The notes under the pieces were generated by a model. The model saw only the letters and a list, made by a program, of their open reading frames with translations, did no database searches and was not told where the DNA came from. Below, in pieces: positions 1-5,752 of a stretch of DNA of 6,213 nt. Positions within the stretch are counted from its first letter, which is position 1, and every line of letters begins with the position of its first letter. The DNA comes from Acidobacteriota bacterium (GTDB taxonomy: Bacteria; Acidobacteriota; Terriglobia; Versatilivoradales; Versatilivoraceae), in assembly GCA_028875135.1 (NCBI GenBank), contig JAPPFQ010000524.1, forward strand, positions 1-6,213. Direction: 5' to 3'. A program made the translations under genes and the position numbers.

Positions 1-47
1 CCCACATCCTGTCCTGGCAGGGCTCGGAAGGCAGCCAACCGAGCCCC

Positions 48-695
48 ATGGCGACGGTCGAGGACCTGGACCTGGCGATCGCTTCAGGCAGCAACGGCCA
101 ACTGAAGGAGGTTCTCGACTCCGGCATCGATCCCGACACGGCAGACACTTTCGGGAACACGCCGCTGAGGTGGATCATCGATCGATCCGGCGGGGTCCCG
201 GCCTCCCAGGGGCAAGTGGAAATCCTGCTGGCTGCAGGGGCGGAGCCCAACCTGCCGGATGAATTCGGGAACACGCCTCTTCATGCGGCTGCCTATAGCG
301 CCCCGGAATCCCTGATCAATGTCCTGCTCCAGGCAGGGGGCAACCCGAATCTCCCGAACGATTTCGGGGTGACGGCCTACGAGACGGCCTTGAAGCACGG
401 CAACCACGGGGCCGTTTCAGCCATCGAGCAGGCGTCACCGTACCGGCATCCCGATCGGGAAAGGCTGAGGGTGTGGGGAGCCTTTTACCTGAGACTCCAG
501 GCCTATCTCCACAAGGGGCTGCCTGCGGGTCCGAAGCGGGATGAGGGCTTGAGGGAAATCAACACATTCCTGGTTGAGAAGGGTCTGCTGGCCCCGGACG
601 ACAAGGCGCGATTCGATGCCGAAACCATTGCCACCGTCAACTATTGCTGCGGTCTGACAGGGGACTGGGGAACGGAGGCCGGATCCGGGTGGTAG
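48..695 (+). CDS. Ankyrin-repeat protein
   Basis: This 215-residue protein has three to four ankyrin repeats in about residues 5-128. Visible repeat hallmarks are FGNTPL at two places, the LLAAGAEPNLPD and LLQAGGNPNLPN helix-loop segments, and a weaker last repeat starting FGVTAYETA. Ankyrin repeats are protein-protein interaction scaffolds, so the partner cannot be told from sequence. Residues 129-215 are not ankyrin-like; they look helical and charged, and I do not recognise them. There is no signal peptide or membrane segment, so it is probably cytoplasmic. The start is uncertain: ATG 48 fits the beginning of the first repeat, but the only purine-rich run before it (GGAAGG, 26-31) lies about 16 nt away, which is too far. 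The frame also stays open to the window edge, so the gene may begin upstream. The reading frame stays coding-like after the TAG stop (see 696-842). Confidence 0.8.
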   Translation: MATVEDLDLAIASGSNGQLKEVLDSGIDPDTADTFGNTPLRWIIDRSGGVPASQGQVEILLAAGAEPNLPDEFGNTPLHAAAYSAPESLINVLLQAGGNPNLPNDFGVTAYETALKHGNHGAVSAIEQASPYRHPDRERLRVWGAFYLRLQAYLHKGLPAGPKRDEGLREINTFLVEKGLLAPDDKARFDAETIATVNYCCGLTGDWGTEAGSGW

Positions 696-842
696 GGATC
701 CGCCAGGTCTGTCGGCAGGCCCGGGAGAAGCGAGCTCGATTACCTGATCAGCCTGGAAAGGGGCTCGGAGCGGATCAATCTTTCGCCCGGTCAAACCGTG
801 GAGGAATCCCTGGTGGCGTTGCCGGCCGCGGAAGGGTATTGA
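696..842 (+). pseudogene. Coding-like remnant in frame after the ankyrin gene
   Basis: Directly after the TAG that ends the ankyrin ORF, the same frame stays open for 48 codons to a TGA. It reads like a genuine protein C-terminus, for example SELDYLISLERGSERINL followed by SPGQTVEESLVALPAAEGY. By hand count about three quarters of its third codon positions are G or C. No ATG, GTG or TTG lies near its beginning, so it has no usable start of its own. It may be the true end of a longer ankyrin protein interrupted by an amber codon, or the tail of an older gene whose front has decayed. I do not recognise the family. It could also be a chance open stretch in GC-rich DNA. Confidence 0.3.
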
Positions 843-907
843 CCTCGAGAGAATCTGCAGGGTGTCCTCCGTTGTGGTAGCATGAATGGTTTTTGGCCGT
901 AGCCAGT

Positions 908-912
908 GAGGA
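908..912 (+). promoter_or_regulatory. Ribosome binding site for the FmdB-type gene
   Basis: GAGGA lies 8 nt before GTG 921. This decides the start in favour of GTG 921 over the in-frame GTG at 906, which overlaps the binding site itself. Confidence 0.6.
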
Positions 913-920
913 CAGCAAGC

Positions 921-1145
921 GTGCCCATCTATGAATACGAGTGTGGAGATTGCGGTCGTCAATTCGAAAAAATCGTCTACCGGACGTCCAGTGCCGCCAC
1001 CTGCGATTCCTGCGGGAGTGCCCAGGTGGAGAAACGCTACTCCGCCTTCGCGGTCGGAGCAAGCGACTCCCTGGGCTCGGAAGCACCGTCCGGGTGCACA
1101 ACTTGTGGCGCTGAACGCCCGGGCATGTGCCAGCAGATGAATTGA
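921..1145 (+). CDS. FmdB-family putative regulatory zinc-ribbon protein
   Basis: This is a 74-residue protein starting at GTG 921 with the typical FmdB N-terminus MPIYEYEC. It has a zinc ribbon made by C8-x2-C11 and C28-x2-C31, followed by the family's basic/aromatic stretch ending YSAF (residues 40-43). The tail carries a further C59-x2-C62 and C70, in the arrangement CTTCG...PGMC seen in many members. The family is named after FmdB of the methylotroph formamidase/amidase cluster and is annotated as a putative transcriptional regulator; its biochemical role is poorly known. The protein should be cytosolic and bind Zn. An extended start at GTG 906 is possible but would add five residues absent from the conserved N-terminus. 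It stands about 86 bp before the M23 peptidase and may share its transcript. Confidence 0.9.
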   Translation: MPIYEYECGDCGRQFEKIVYRTSSAATCDSCGSAQVEKRYSAFAVGASDSLGSEAPSGCTTCGAERPGMCQQMN

Positions 1146-1156
1146 ATCGCGCCGGC

Positions 1157-1234
1157 ATGACAGTCTCGAGGCGTTGTTCACCCAGCCAGTCCGACCGAGG
1201 TTCGGAAGTGCTACTGGAGGAGATAGAGTTCTGA
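1157..1234 (+). CDS. Possible 25-codon upstream ORF (leader)
   Basis: This short ATG-initiated ORF (begins MTVSRRC, ends LLEEIEF) finishes at a TGA that overlaps the proposed CTG start of the M23 peptidase by four bases (CTGA, 1231-1234). The ribosome binding site of the peptidase lies inside its last codons. That layout is what one sees in translational coupling of short upstream ORFs. However, the ORF has no visible ribosome binding site of its own and no recognisable family, so it may be chance. Confidence 0.2.
   Translation: MTVSRRCSPSQSDRGSEVLLEEIEF
1216..1222 (+). promoter_or_regulatory. Strong ribosome binding site before a CTG start
   Basis: GGAGGAG is followed by an 8-nt spacer and then CTG 1231. 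It is the best Shine-Dalgarno match anywhere near the beginning of the M23 gene, and no ATG, GTG or TTG sits at the proper distance from it. It therefore supports CTG as the initiation codon. Confidence 0.55.
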
Positions 1235-2124
1235 ACAAAAGGCGACCCATCACGGCCGTCCTTGTGCTCCTGCTTGGGTGGATTCCAATGGGGCAATCGG
1301 CCGAAGTGCCGGTCTTGGTGGAAATACCTTCCAAGGCGTTGGTGCCGGGAGACCTCCTGCAAATTCGATTGCACGCCCAGAGTCCGATTAGCCGGGTCGA
1401 GTGTTCCTTTATCGAACAACGGGTGCTGTTCTACGCTCTTGGGGACGGGAGACGCTGGGAGGGTCTTGCCGGGGTTGATTTGGAGATCAAGCCGGGCCTC
1501 CATTCCTTGACCGGGACGGTTTGGACGTCGGACGGGCGGTCCAGGGCGTTCCAAAAGAGCCTCAGGGTTCTGCCCAAGAAATTTCCAACACAGCGCATAC
1601 GAGTCCGGCAGAAGTACGTCACCCTCAACCCGAGAGACTCGGAGAGGGCTGCCCGGGAACACCGGCAGTTGACTGAAATCTGGCAGTCGGCTTCGGCTCA
1701 AAGGATGTGGGCTGAGCCATTTGTCAGGCCGGTTTCGAGCAAGCAGACCAGTGGTTTTGGCAGACGCAGAATCGTCAACGGGGAACCTCGCAGTCCGCAT
1801 TCGGGAGTCGACCTGAGAGCCACCACCGGAACCCCCATCCGGGCTGCCAATGCCGGCAAGGTGATAATGGCGAAGGATCTGTTTTTTGCCGGCAAGACCA
1901 TCATCCTGGACCACGGGCTGGGACTCTATACCGTCTATGCCCACTGTTCGAGGATGCGGGCCAAGCCGGGAGACCAGGTGGCGCAGGGCCAGATCATCGG
2001 GGAAGTCGGCGCCACTGGTCGGGTGACCGGCCCCCACCTGCACTGGGCCTGTCGGATCAACGGCGCACGTGTCAATCCAGTCCACCTCACGACATTGACG
2101 TCCGACGCCGATGCCGGACCGTAG
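1231..2124 (+). CDS. Secreted M23 (LytM-type) peptidoglycan endopeptidase
   Basis: This is a zinc metallopeptidase of family M23, expected to cut peptide cross-links of peptidoglycan in the periplasm. From CTG 1231 it has 297 residues. Residues 1-24 form a signal peptide: NKRR, a hydrophobic core rich in V and L, then a likely cut after GQSA. Residues 25-120 look like an Ig-like beta domain, and 130-155 a charged helical linker. The catalytic LytM domain covers about 160-285, with all zinc and catalytic positions present: H190 and D194 in HSGVD, H238 in YAH, and H269/H271 in HLH. It therefore looks like an active enzyme rather than a degenerate EnvC/NlpD-type activator. An alternative TTG start at 1174 would add 19 residues before the KRR of the signal peptide and has a poorly placed ribosome binding site. 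The following gene lies 130 bp downstream. Confidence 0.92.
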   Translation: MNKRRPITAVLVLLLGWIPMGQSAEVPVLVEIPSKALVPGDLLQIRLHAQSPISRVECSFIEQRVLFYALGDGRRWEGLAGVDLEIKPGLHSLTGTVWTSDGRSRAFQKSLRVLPKKFPTQRIRVRQKYVTLNPRDSERAAREHRQLTEIWQSASAQRMWAEPFVRPVSSKQTSGFGRRRIVNGEPRSPHSGVDLRATTGTPIRAANAGKVIMAKDLFFAGKTIILDHGLGLYTVYAHCSRMRAKPGDQVAQGQIIGEVGATGRVTGPHLHWACRINGARVNPVHLTTLTSDADAGP

Positions 2125-2254
2125 GCAGGCTCCGGGTCCGCAACCACCCGCCCCCCGGACAAGTCGCGCCGCACCGGCCAGGAGAGAGGCGTGCTGCCGG
2201 TCTCCATCGGCGGGGGACGGCAAGGGTGTCGACCTGTCGATCTGACTCGGGACC

Positions 2255-3070
2255 ATGGAGTGGCGACCCACCATTGGGAGCAAGCCTGTCATCACTCTGA
2301 CCACCGACTTTGGGGTGGAGGACCCCTACGTCGGCATGATGAAGGCAGTCATTCTCTCGATTGCCCCGGACGTCAGGATTGTGGACCTGACCCACGGCAT
2401 TCGCTCCCATGATGTGACGGAAGCGGCCTTGGTTATCGGGTCCAGCCACGCTTATTTCCCCAAGGGCGCCATACACGTGGTGGTGGTCGACCCGGGAGTC
2501 GGCAGCCGCAGGCGCCCGCTGCTGGTGGCCACCGAGCATGCCTATTTTGTGGCTCCCGACAACGGCGTGCTCAGCCAGATCTATGCCGGCTCCGCCCGGA
2601 TGGCCTGCCTGGAGTTGACGGCTCGGCAATTCTTCCACCACCCGGTCAGCCAAACCTTTCACGGTCGTGATGTGTTCGCGCCGGTAGCGGCCTGGCTCAG
2701 TCGGGGGGTTGAACCCGAGCGATTCGGCAGCCTGGTCGAAAACAGGGTTACCCTTCGCCTGCCGGAGGTGCGGAAATCGGGACGTGACGGTTTGGCTGGA
2801 ACGATTCTGCGTGTCGACAAATTCGGAAACCTGGTCACCAATCTCCGGGCTGATAAATACCAGGAGCGGTTGCAGGCGGGAAAGTTCATGCTGAGCATCG
2901 GCGGACACCGGATCGACCGACTCTGTCGGTCCTACCGCGAGTCCAAGGACTCCGAGCCCTTCGTGATCTGGGGCAGCCTTGGTCTGCTGGAGATATCCTG
3001 CAACCAGGCATCGGCAGCCAGGCGCCTCGAAGCAGGTGTCCACGAGGAATTTGAATTGCGCTTCGAGTGA
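2255..3070 (+). CDS. SAM hydrolase / SAM hydroxide adenosyltransferase (DUF62)
   Basis: This 271-residue protein belongs to the fluorinase-related S-adenosylmethionine hydroxide adenosyltransferase family, which hydrolyses SAM to adenosine and L-methionine. Conserved blocks are TTDFG..DPYVGMMK (from residue 16), a DLTH segment, VDPGVG, APDNGVL, FHGRDVF, and in the C-terminal barrel DKFGNLVTNL and WGSLGLLEIS. The proposed Asp-Arg-His triad is present as D79, R86 and H136, with spacing close to that of characterised archaeal members. The length is normal and there is no signal peptide, so it is cytosolic. ATG 2255 places the TTDFG motif at the usual distance from the N-terminus, but its ribosome binding site is weak. 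The family's physiological role is unsettled, and the neighbours do not resolve it. The 130-bp leader contains only short GC-rich inverted repeats and no clear terminator. Confidence 0.93.
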   Translation: MEWRPTIGSKPVITLTTDFGVEDPYVGMMKAVILSIAPDVRIVDLTHGIRSHDVTEAALVIGSSHAYFPKGAIHVVVVDPGVGSRRRPLLVATEHAYFVAPDNGVLSQIYAGSARMACLELTARQFFHHPVSQTFHGRDVFAPVAAWLSRGVEPERFGSLVENRVTLRLPEVRKSGRDGLAGTILRVDKFGNLVTNLRADKYQERLQAGKFMLSIGGHRIDRLCRSYRESKDSEPFVIWGSLGLLEISCNQASAARRLEAGVHEEFELRFE

Positions 3071-3113
3071 GGTTCGGAACCCCCGACGCGCCGGCGGGGA
3101 CGACTCTAATTCC

Positions 3114-3175
3114 TCAGATCCTTTTGGACGGAACACGTGGATCTGAAGGCTGGATGAGAGGATTTTCCCAAAAGG
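3114..3175 (+). other. Overlapping inverted repeats between two genes
   Basis: Two perfect 8-bp inverted repeats share bases. TCAGATCC (3114-3121) pairs with GGATCTGA (3139-3146). CCTTTTGG (3120-3127) pairs with CCAAAAGG (3168-3175). Because they overlap at 3120-3121, the two stems compete. No T-tract follows, so this is not a standard intrinsic terminator. It lies 43 bp after the SAM hydrolase stop and just before the heptamer repeat. Confidence 0.35.
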
Positions 3176-3176
3176 T

Positions 3177-3206
3177 TCATCATTCATCATTCATCATTCA
3201 TCATTC
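3177..3206 (+). repeat. Heptamer tandem repeat, four perfect copies of TCATCAT
   Basis: Four uninterrupted copies of TCATCAT occupy 3177-3204, followed by a partial TC. On the other strand the repeat reads ATGATGA in tandem. It is intergenic and ends about 30 bp before ATG 3236 of the SirB1-type gene. Being 7 bp, a change of copy number would shift spacing between any upstream promoter element and that gene by most of a helical turn. Tandem heptamers are known in the intergenic regions of several bacteria, for example the STRR sequences of cyanobacteria. I cannot say whether this one is dispersed in the genome. Confidence 0.9.
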
Positions 3207-3235
3207 CTCTTGACCCGCGAGCGGGGGCGGCTCTC

Positions 3236-4078
3236 ATGCAACCAACACCGGCAACCGAAGGATTGAAGAACTTGCTGATTCAGCCCGAGGTCAAGTTGGA
3301 CCTGGCAGCCGCGGCCTTGCAAATTGCCTCGGAGGAGTATCCCGAACTCGACGTGGCAAGCTACCTCATGCGCTTGGACCGGCTGGCCGAGAGAGCTGCG
3401 GGCCAGCTTTCCCTTTCTGTGGAACCGGACGTCATCGACAGCCTGGATAGCATCAACCGGACCTTATACCGCGAGGAAGGGTTTTCCGGAAATTCCGACG
3501 TCTACTACGACCCCCGAAACAGTTTCCTGAATGATGTTCTCGACCGTCGCACGGGAATTCCCATTACCCTGTCCATCATCTACATGGAGGTGGGGCGACG
3601 GCTCGGACTGGATATTCGTGGCGTCGGCTTGCCCGGCCATTTTCTGGTGAAGTGCATGGCGGCAAGTGGCGAGTGGCTGATCGACCCCTTTTTCGGGGGG
3701 AAGACGGTCACCGAGGCGGAGTGCCGCCAGCGCCTGAAACGACTGCATGGGGAAAAGGTTTCCTTTCACCGCTCCTTTCTGGATTGCGTCAACAAGCGTC
3801 AGATTCTGGGGCGTCTCCTGGCCAACTTGAAGATGATCTACCTGGTCCAGCGAGATTTCAGAAGAGCCCTCAACGTGATCGAAAAGATTGTTCTCATCGT
3901 TCCGGATGCAGCCGGGGAGATCCGGGACCGTGGCTCCGTCTCCTTTAGGCTCCAGCATTTTTCTGCGGCAATACGGGACTGGAATCGCTACCTGGCCATG
4001 AAGCCCCAGGCGTCAGACATCCAAGAGGTCAAGCAGAACCTGAAGGTGGCTGCAACCCAAATCGGTCTTCGCAACTGA
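3236..4078 (+). CDS. SirB1-type transglutaminase-like protein with C-terminal TPR
   Basis: This 280-residue cytosolic protein matches the SirB1/UPF0162 type (Transglut_core2 fold followed by TPR-like helices), at the family's usual length. Residues 10-85 are helical. The core spans about 92-165: DPRNSFLNDVL, RTGIPITLSIIY, GRRLGL, GVGLPGHFL and WLIDPFFGG. H135 (in GHF) and D150 (in IDPF) occupy the places of the transglutaminase His and Asp. No cysteine stands where the nucleophile would be expected, in the GIPITLSI helix, so thiol catalysis is unlikely. Residues about 190-260 hold two TPR-like helix pairs (LANLKMIYLVQRDFRRAL and FSAAIRDWNRYLAM). E. coli SirB1 sits beside prmC/kdsA, and its molecular function is not settled. 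ATG 3236 is preceded by GGGGGCGG (3223-3230), a passable ribosome binding site that lies partly in a small CCCGC/GCGGG hairpin (3214-3225). Confidence 0.88.
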   Translation: MQPTPATEGLKNLLIQPEVKLDLAAAALQIASEEYPELDVASYLMRLDRLAERAAGQLSLSVEPDVIDSLDSINRTLYREEGFSGNSDVYYDPRNSFLNDVLDRRTGIPITLSIIYMEVGRRLGLDIRGVGLPGHFLVKCMAASGEWLIDPFFGGKTVTEAECRQRLKRLHGEKVSFHRSFLDCVNKRQILGRLLANLKMIYLVQRDFRRALNVIEKIVLIVPDAAGEIRDRGSVSFRLQHFSAAIRDWNRYLAMKPQASDIQEVKQNLKVAATQIGLRN

Positions 4079-4202
4079 AGGGAAGTGGCCGATGGGCAGT
4101 GGTGGGTCGGGGAAGGACGCCGGCCGCAGTAGAGACTCGCCGCGGGCGTGCCCGGCAATTGTCAAACGGTTGAGAAACGTTTGCGAAAGATCGCCCGTTC
4201 GT
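4079..4202. other. Convergent intergenic gap
   Basis: This 124-bp gap separates two genes that end toward each other. It contains a small GC hairpin (CGGGC/GCCCG, 4143-4154) and a CAAACG/CGTTTG inverted repeat (4163-4168 with 4178-4183). Neither is followed by a good T-run on either strand, so a bidirectional terminator is possible but not shown. Confidence 0.3.
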
Positions 4203-4538
4203 TCACAACATCGGACCGGCGCGCCAGAGGGCGAACTCGCGGTGTCCGGCAATCTCGGCCTTGGCGGGTTTGCCGGAAGCGACGGCAAGGATCGTTTCAA
4301 AAATATGCCGGCCGACCTGGTCCAGCGTTTGGGTCCCATCGATAATAGTCCCGGCATTGATATCCATGTTCTCTTCCAGGTGCTGGAACATGCGGCTGTT
4401 GGTGGCTATCTTGAGGACCGGGACGATGGGATTGCCGGTGGGAGTGCCTCGCCCGGTGGTGAAACAGACGACATTGGCGCCGCTGGACACCAATCCGGAT
4501 ACCGAGGGGGTATCGAAACCGGGTGAATCCATGATCAC
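4203..4538 (-). CDS. UxaA-family dehydratase, detached C-terminal part
   Basis: This 111-residue ORF is the C-terminal end of a UxaA/GarD-type sugar-acid dehydratase. It directly continues the protein encoded just upstream on the same strand. Family-conserved blocks are MDSPGFD (residues 3-9), FTTGRGTPTG (26-35), K43-IATN and MDINAG (58-63), and it ends with the typical HREF.LW terminus. It cannot fold as a complete enzyme alone. The upstream ORF stops at TGA 4537-4535, which overlaps GTG 4538-4536 as GTGA. The fragment may therefore be translated by coupling, or the two parts may be one gene broken by a single lost base (the frame change is -1; one extra G would restore TTG-GTG-ATC). ATG 4532 is an alternative start. 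No ribosome binding site of its own is evident. Confidence 0.85.
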   Translation of the reverse strand: MIMDSPGFDTPSVSGLVSSGANVVCFTTGRGTPTGNPIVPVLKIATNSRMFQHLEENMDINAGTIIDGTQTLDQVGRHIFETILAVASGKPAKAEIAGHREFALWRAGPML

Positions 4539-5752
4539 AAAGCCGGATCGTTGATTCTCTCGGCATAGTTGAAGACTCCTTGCAGTGGAGTGCTCCCTGC
4601 CTTTCGAATGGCCCCCAGCGATTTCTCGACGATGTTGGAAATCCCGCCCGCAATGTTTCCGGGTGAAGGATTCTCATCCAGTTCTCCTCCTAGTGCAGCC
4701 GCGTAGGCCTTGTAGCGTTCCAGGATTCGCCACAAGCCCTCGGCGGCCTGGCTGGATGCCGCACCCCTCATCAGCAGATGTTCCGCCCCGTAGATCTCCG
4801 GGGTCTCCGGCAAGACGGTAGTGCCGCCGCAACTGACGATCAGGTCGCTGGCCCTTCCCAGAGCCGGGTTGGCGGAAATTCCCGAGTAGGCATCCGACCC
4901 CCCGCACTGCAGACCCAAAAGCAGATGTTTGGCGGAGACGCTGGTGCGCCGGCATTTTCTGGCCCGCTCCACCAGCTCCTCCACGATTTGAATGCCCTGC
5001 TCTACGGTCGGGGTGGTGCCTCCGGCTCCCTGGATGGTCAAATAGCGCACCCGCCCCCGGGTATGGGTCTGCAACTGAAGGGGAAGGCTGGAGTGGCACC
5101 CCTGCACGCATTCCACGTTGCTTTCCTCGCACCCAAGACCCACCACCAGGACAGCCGCAACGTTGGGGTGGTACATGATCCCGTTGTAGACCCGCATCAG
5201 TTGGGCAATGTCCTCCCCCTTCTCGCCGCCGCATCCCTCCTGGTGAGTGATGGGTATGACCCCGTCGAAATGGGGATCGTCCTGAAACCGTTGCTCGAAG
5301 TGTCTGGCGATGAGCTGGCTCGGATGGCTGGAGCAGATCACGGTTGAAAGCACTACCACGTAGTTACGGGTGCCCACGCCTCCCCATTCTCTCTGGTAGC
5401 CCTGAAAGCTTGGAACCTCGCTGGCGGGGCGGAACCGTACCGGTTTGGGATCGATTCCGGTCGGCTTCTGCCTGCCCTTGGTGTCCGGAACCATATTGTG
5501 ATTGTGGACCGTGCCGCCCTGGGGAATTGGACAGGATGCAAGGCCGATGACCTCCCCGTAACGGAGGACGTTCTCACCGGAGGCGATCCCTCGCAATGCG
5601 ATCTTGTGGCCCGGCTGCACCGTCTGGGTGACCAGGACACGGGTGCCGTTGGAACTCAACAGAGTACCCTTGCCGATGGTGGCCTTGGCTACGGCCACGT
5701 TGTCGTCAGGATGAATGACGATGGCTTTGTCCGACAGCCTGGCTTCGCTCAT
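4535..5752 (-). CDS. UxaA-family (altronate dehydratase-like) sugar-acid dehydratase, N-terminal 405 residues
   Basis: The family removes water from sugar acids such as altronate, galactarate or sulfolactate, giving 2-keto-3-deoxy products; the substrate here cannot be told. From ATG 5752 there is a SAF domain (about residues 9-88) with the histidine-rich HNHN at 83-86. The catalytic domain follows with GTRNY (127-131), THQEGCG (169-175), GLGCE (205-209), LQCGGSD (281-287), NPALG, and a GGTTVLPETPEIYGAEH block. The ORF stops after INDPAL, about 110 residues short; the missing end is encoded in the next frame (4203-4538). Together the parts total about 515 residues, close to normal for fused members. 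Known two-subunit members split after the SAF domain, not here. The start is decided by AGGAGG 7 nt upstream; GTG 5758 lies only one base from that site. Its ATG overlaps the stop of the PhyH-type gene as ATGA. Confidence 0.88.
   Translation of the reverse strand: MSEARLSDKAIVIHPDDNVAVAKATIGKGTLLSSNGTRVLVTQTVQPGHKIALRGIASGENVLRYGEVIGLASCPIPQGGTVHNHNMVPDTKGRQKPTGIDPKPVRFRPASEVPSFQGYQREWGGVGTRNYVVVLSTVICSSHPSQLIARHFEQRFQDDPHFDGVIPITHQEGCGGEKGEDIAQLMRVYNGIMYHPNVAAVLVVGLGCEESNVECVQGCHSSLPLQLQTHTRGRVRYLTIQGAGGTTPTVEQGIQIVEELVERARKCRRTSVSAKHLLLGLQCGGSDAYSGISANPALGRASDLIVSCGGTTVLPETPEIYGAEHLLMRGAASSQAAEGLWRILERYKAYAAALGGELDENPSPGNIAGGISNIVEKSLGAIRKAGSTPLQGVFNYAERINDPAL

Noticed and set aside
644..880. 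A 78-codon plus-strand frame starting at ATG 644
   Set aside because: Its translation is dominated by R and G and overlaps the ankyrin gene in another frame; the frame of 696-842 looks far more protein-like.
839..883. Possible promoter before the FmdB-type gene (TTGACC at 839-844, TAGCAT at 878-883)
   Set aside because: The spacing between the two elements is far from 16-18 bp and no better pair is visible.
435..1334. A 299-codon minus-strand frame across the end of the ankyrin gene and the start of M23
   Set aside because: It spans several genes and gaps without any motif; composition is typical of an antisense frame.
775..2304. A 509-codon open frame on the minus strand opposite the FmdB-type and M23 genes
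   Set aside because: Its translation is low-complexity, rich in R, P, G and S, with no recognisable motif, while the opposite strand encodes two clear families. It is a GC-rich shadow frame.
3081..3099. CCCCG/CGGGG hairpin after the SAM hydrolase as an intrinsic terminator
   Set aside because: The stem has only five base pairs with a 9-nt loop and no following T-run, so termination is not supported.
2087..3190. A 367-codon minus-strand frame opposite the SAM hydrolase, starting inside the heptamer repeat (MMNDEPF)
   Set aside because: The plus strand carries the fully conserved SAM hydrolase, and the minus translation shows no family features. Its start arises only because the repeat contains ATGATG on that strand.
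4092..4526. A 144-codon plus-strand frame over the detached dehydratase C-terminus
   Set aside because: The minus strand encodes conserved UxaA sequence, and the plus translation is glycine-rich and featureless.
4778..5347. A 189-codon plus-strand frame inside the dehydratase gene
   Set aside because: It lies antisense to well-conserved UxaA motifs and has a G/A/P-rich composition without known domains.
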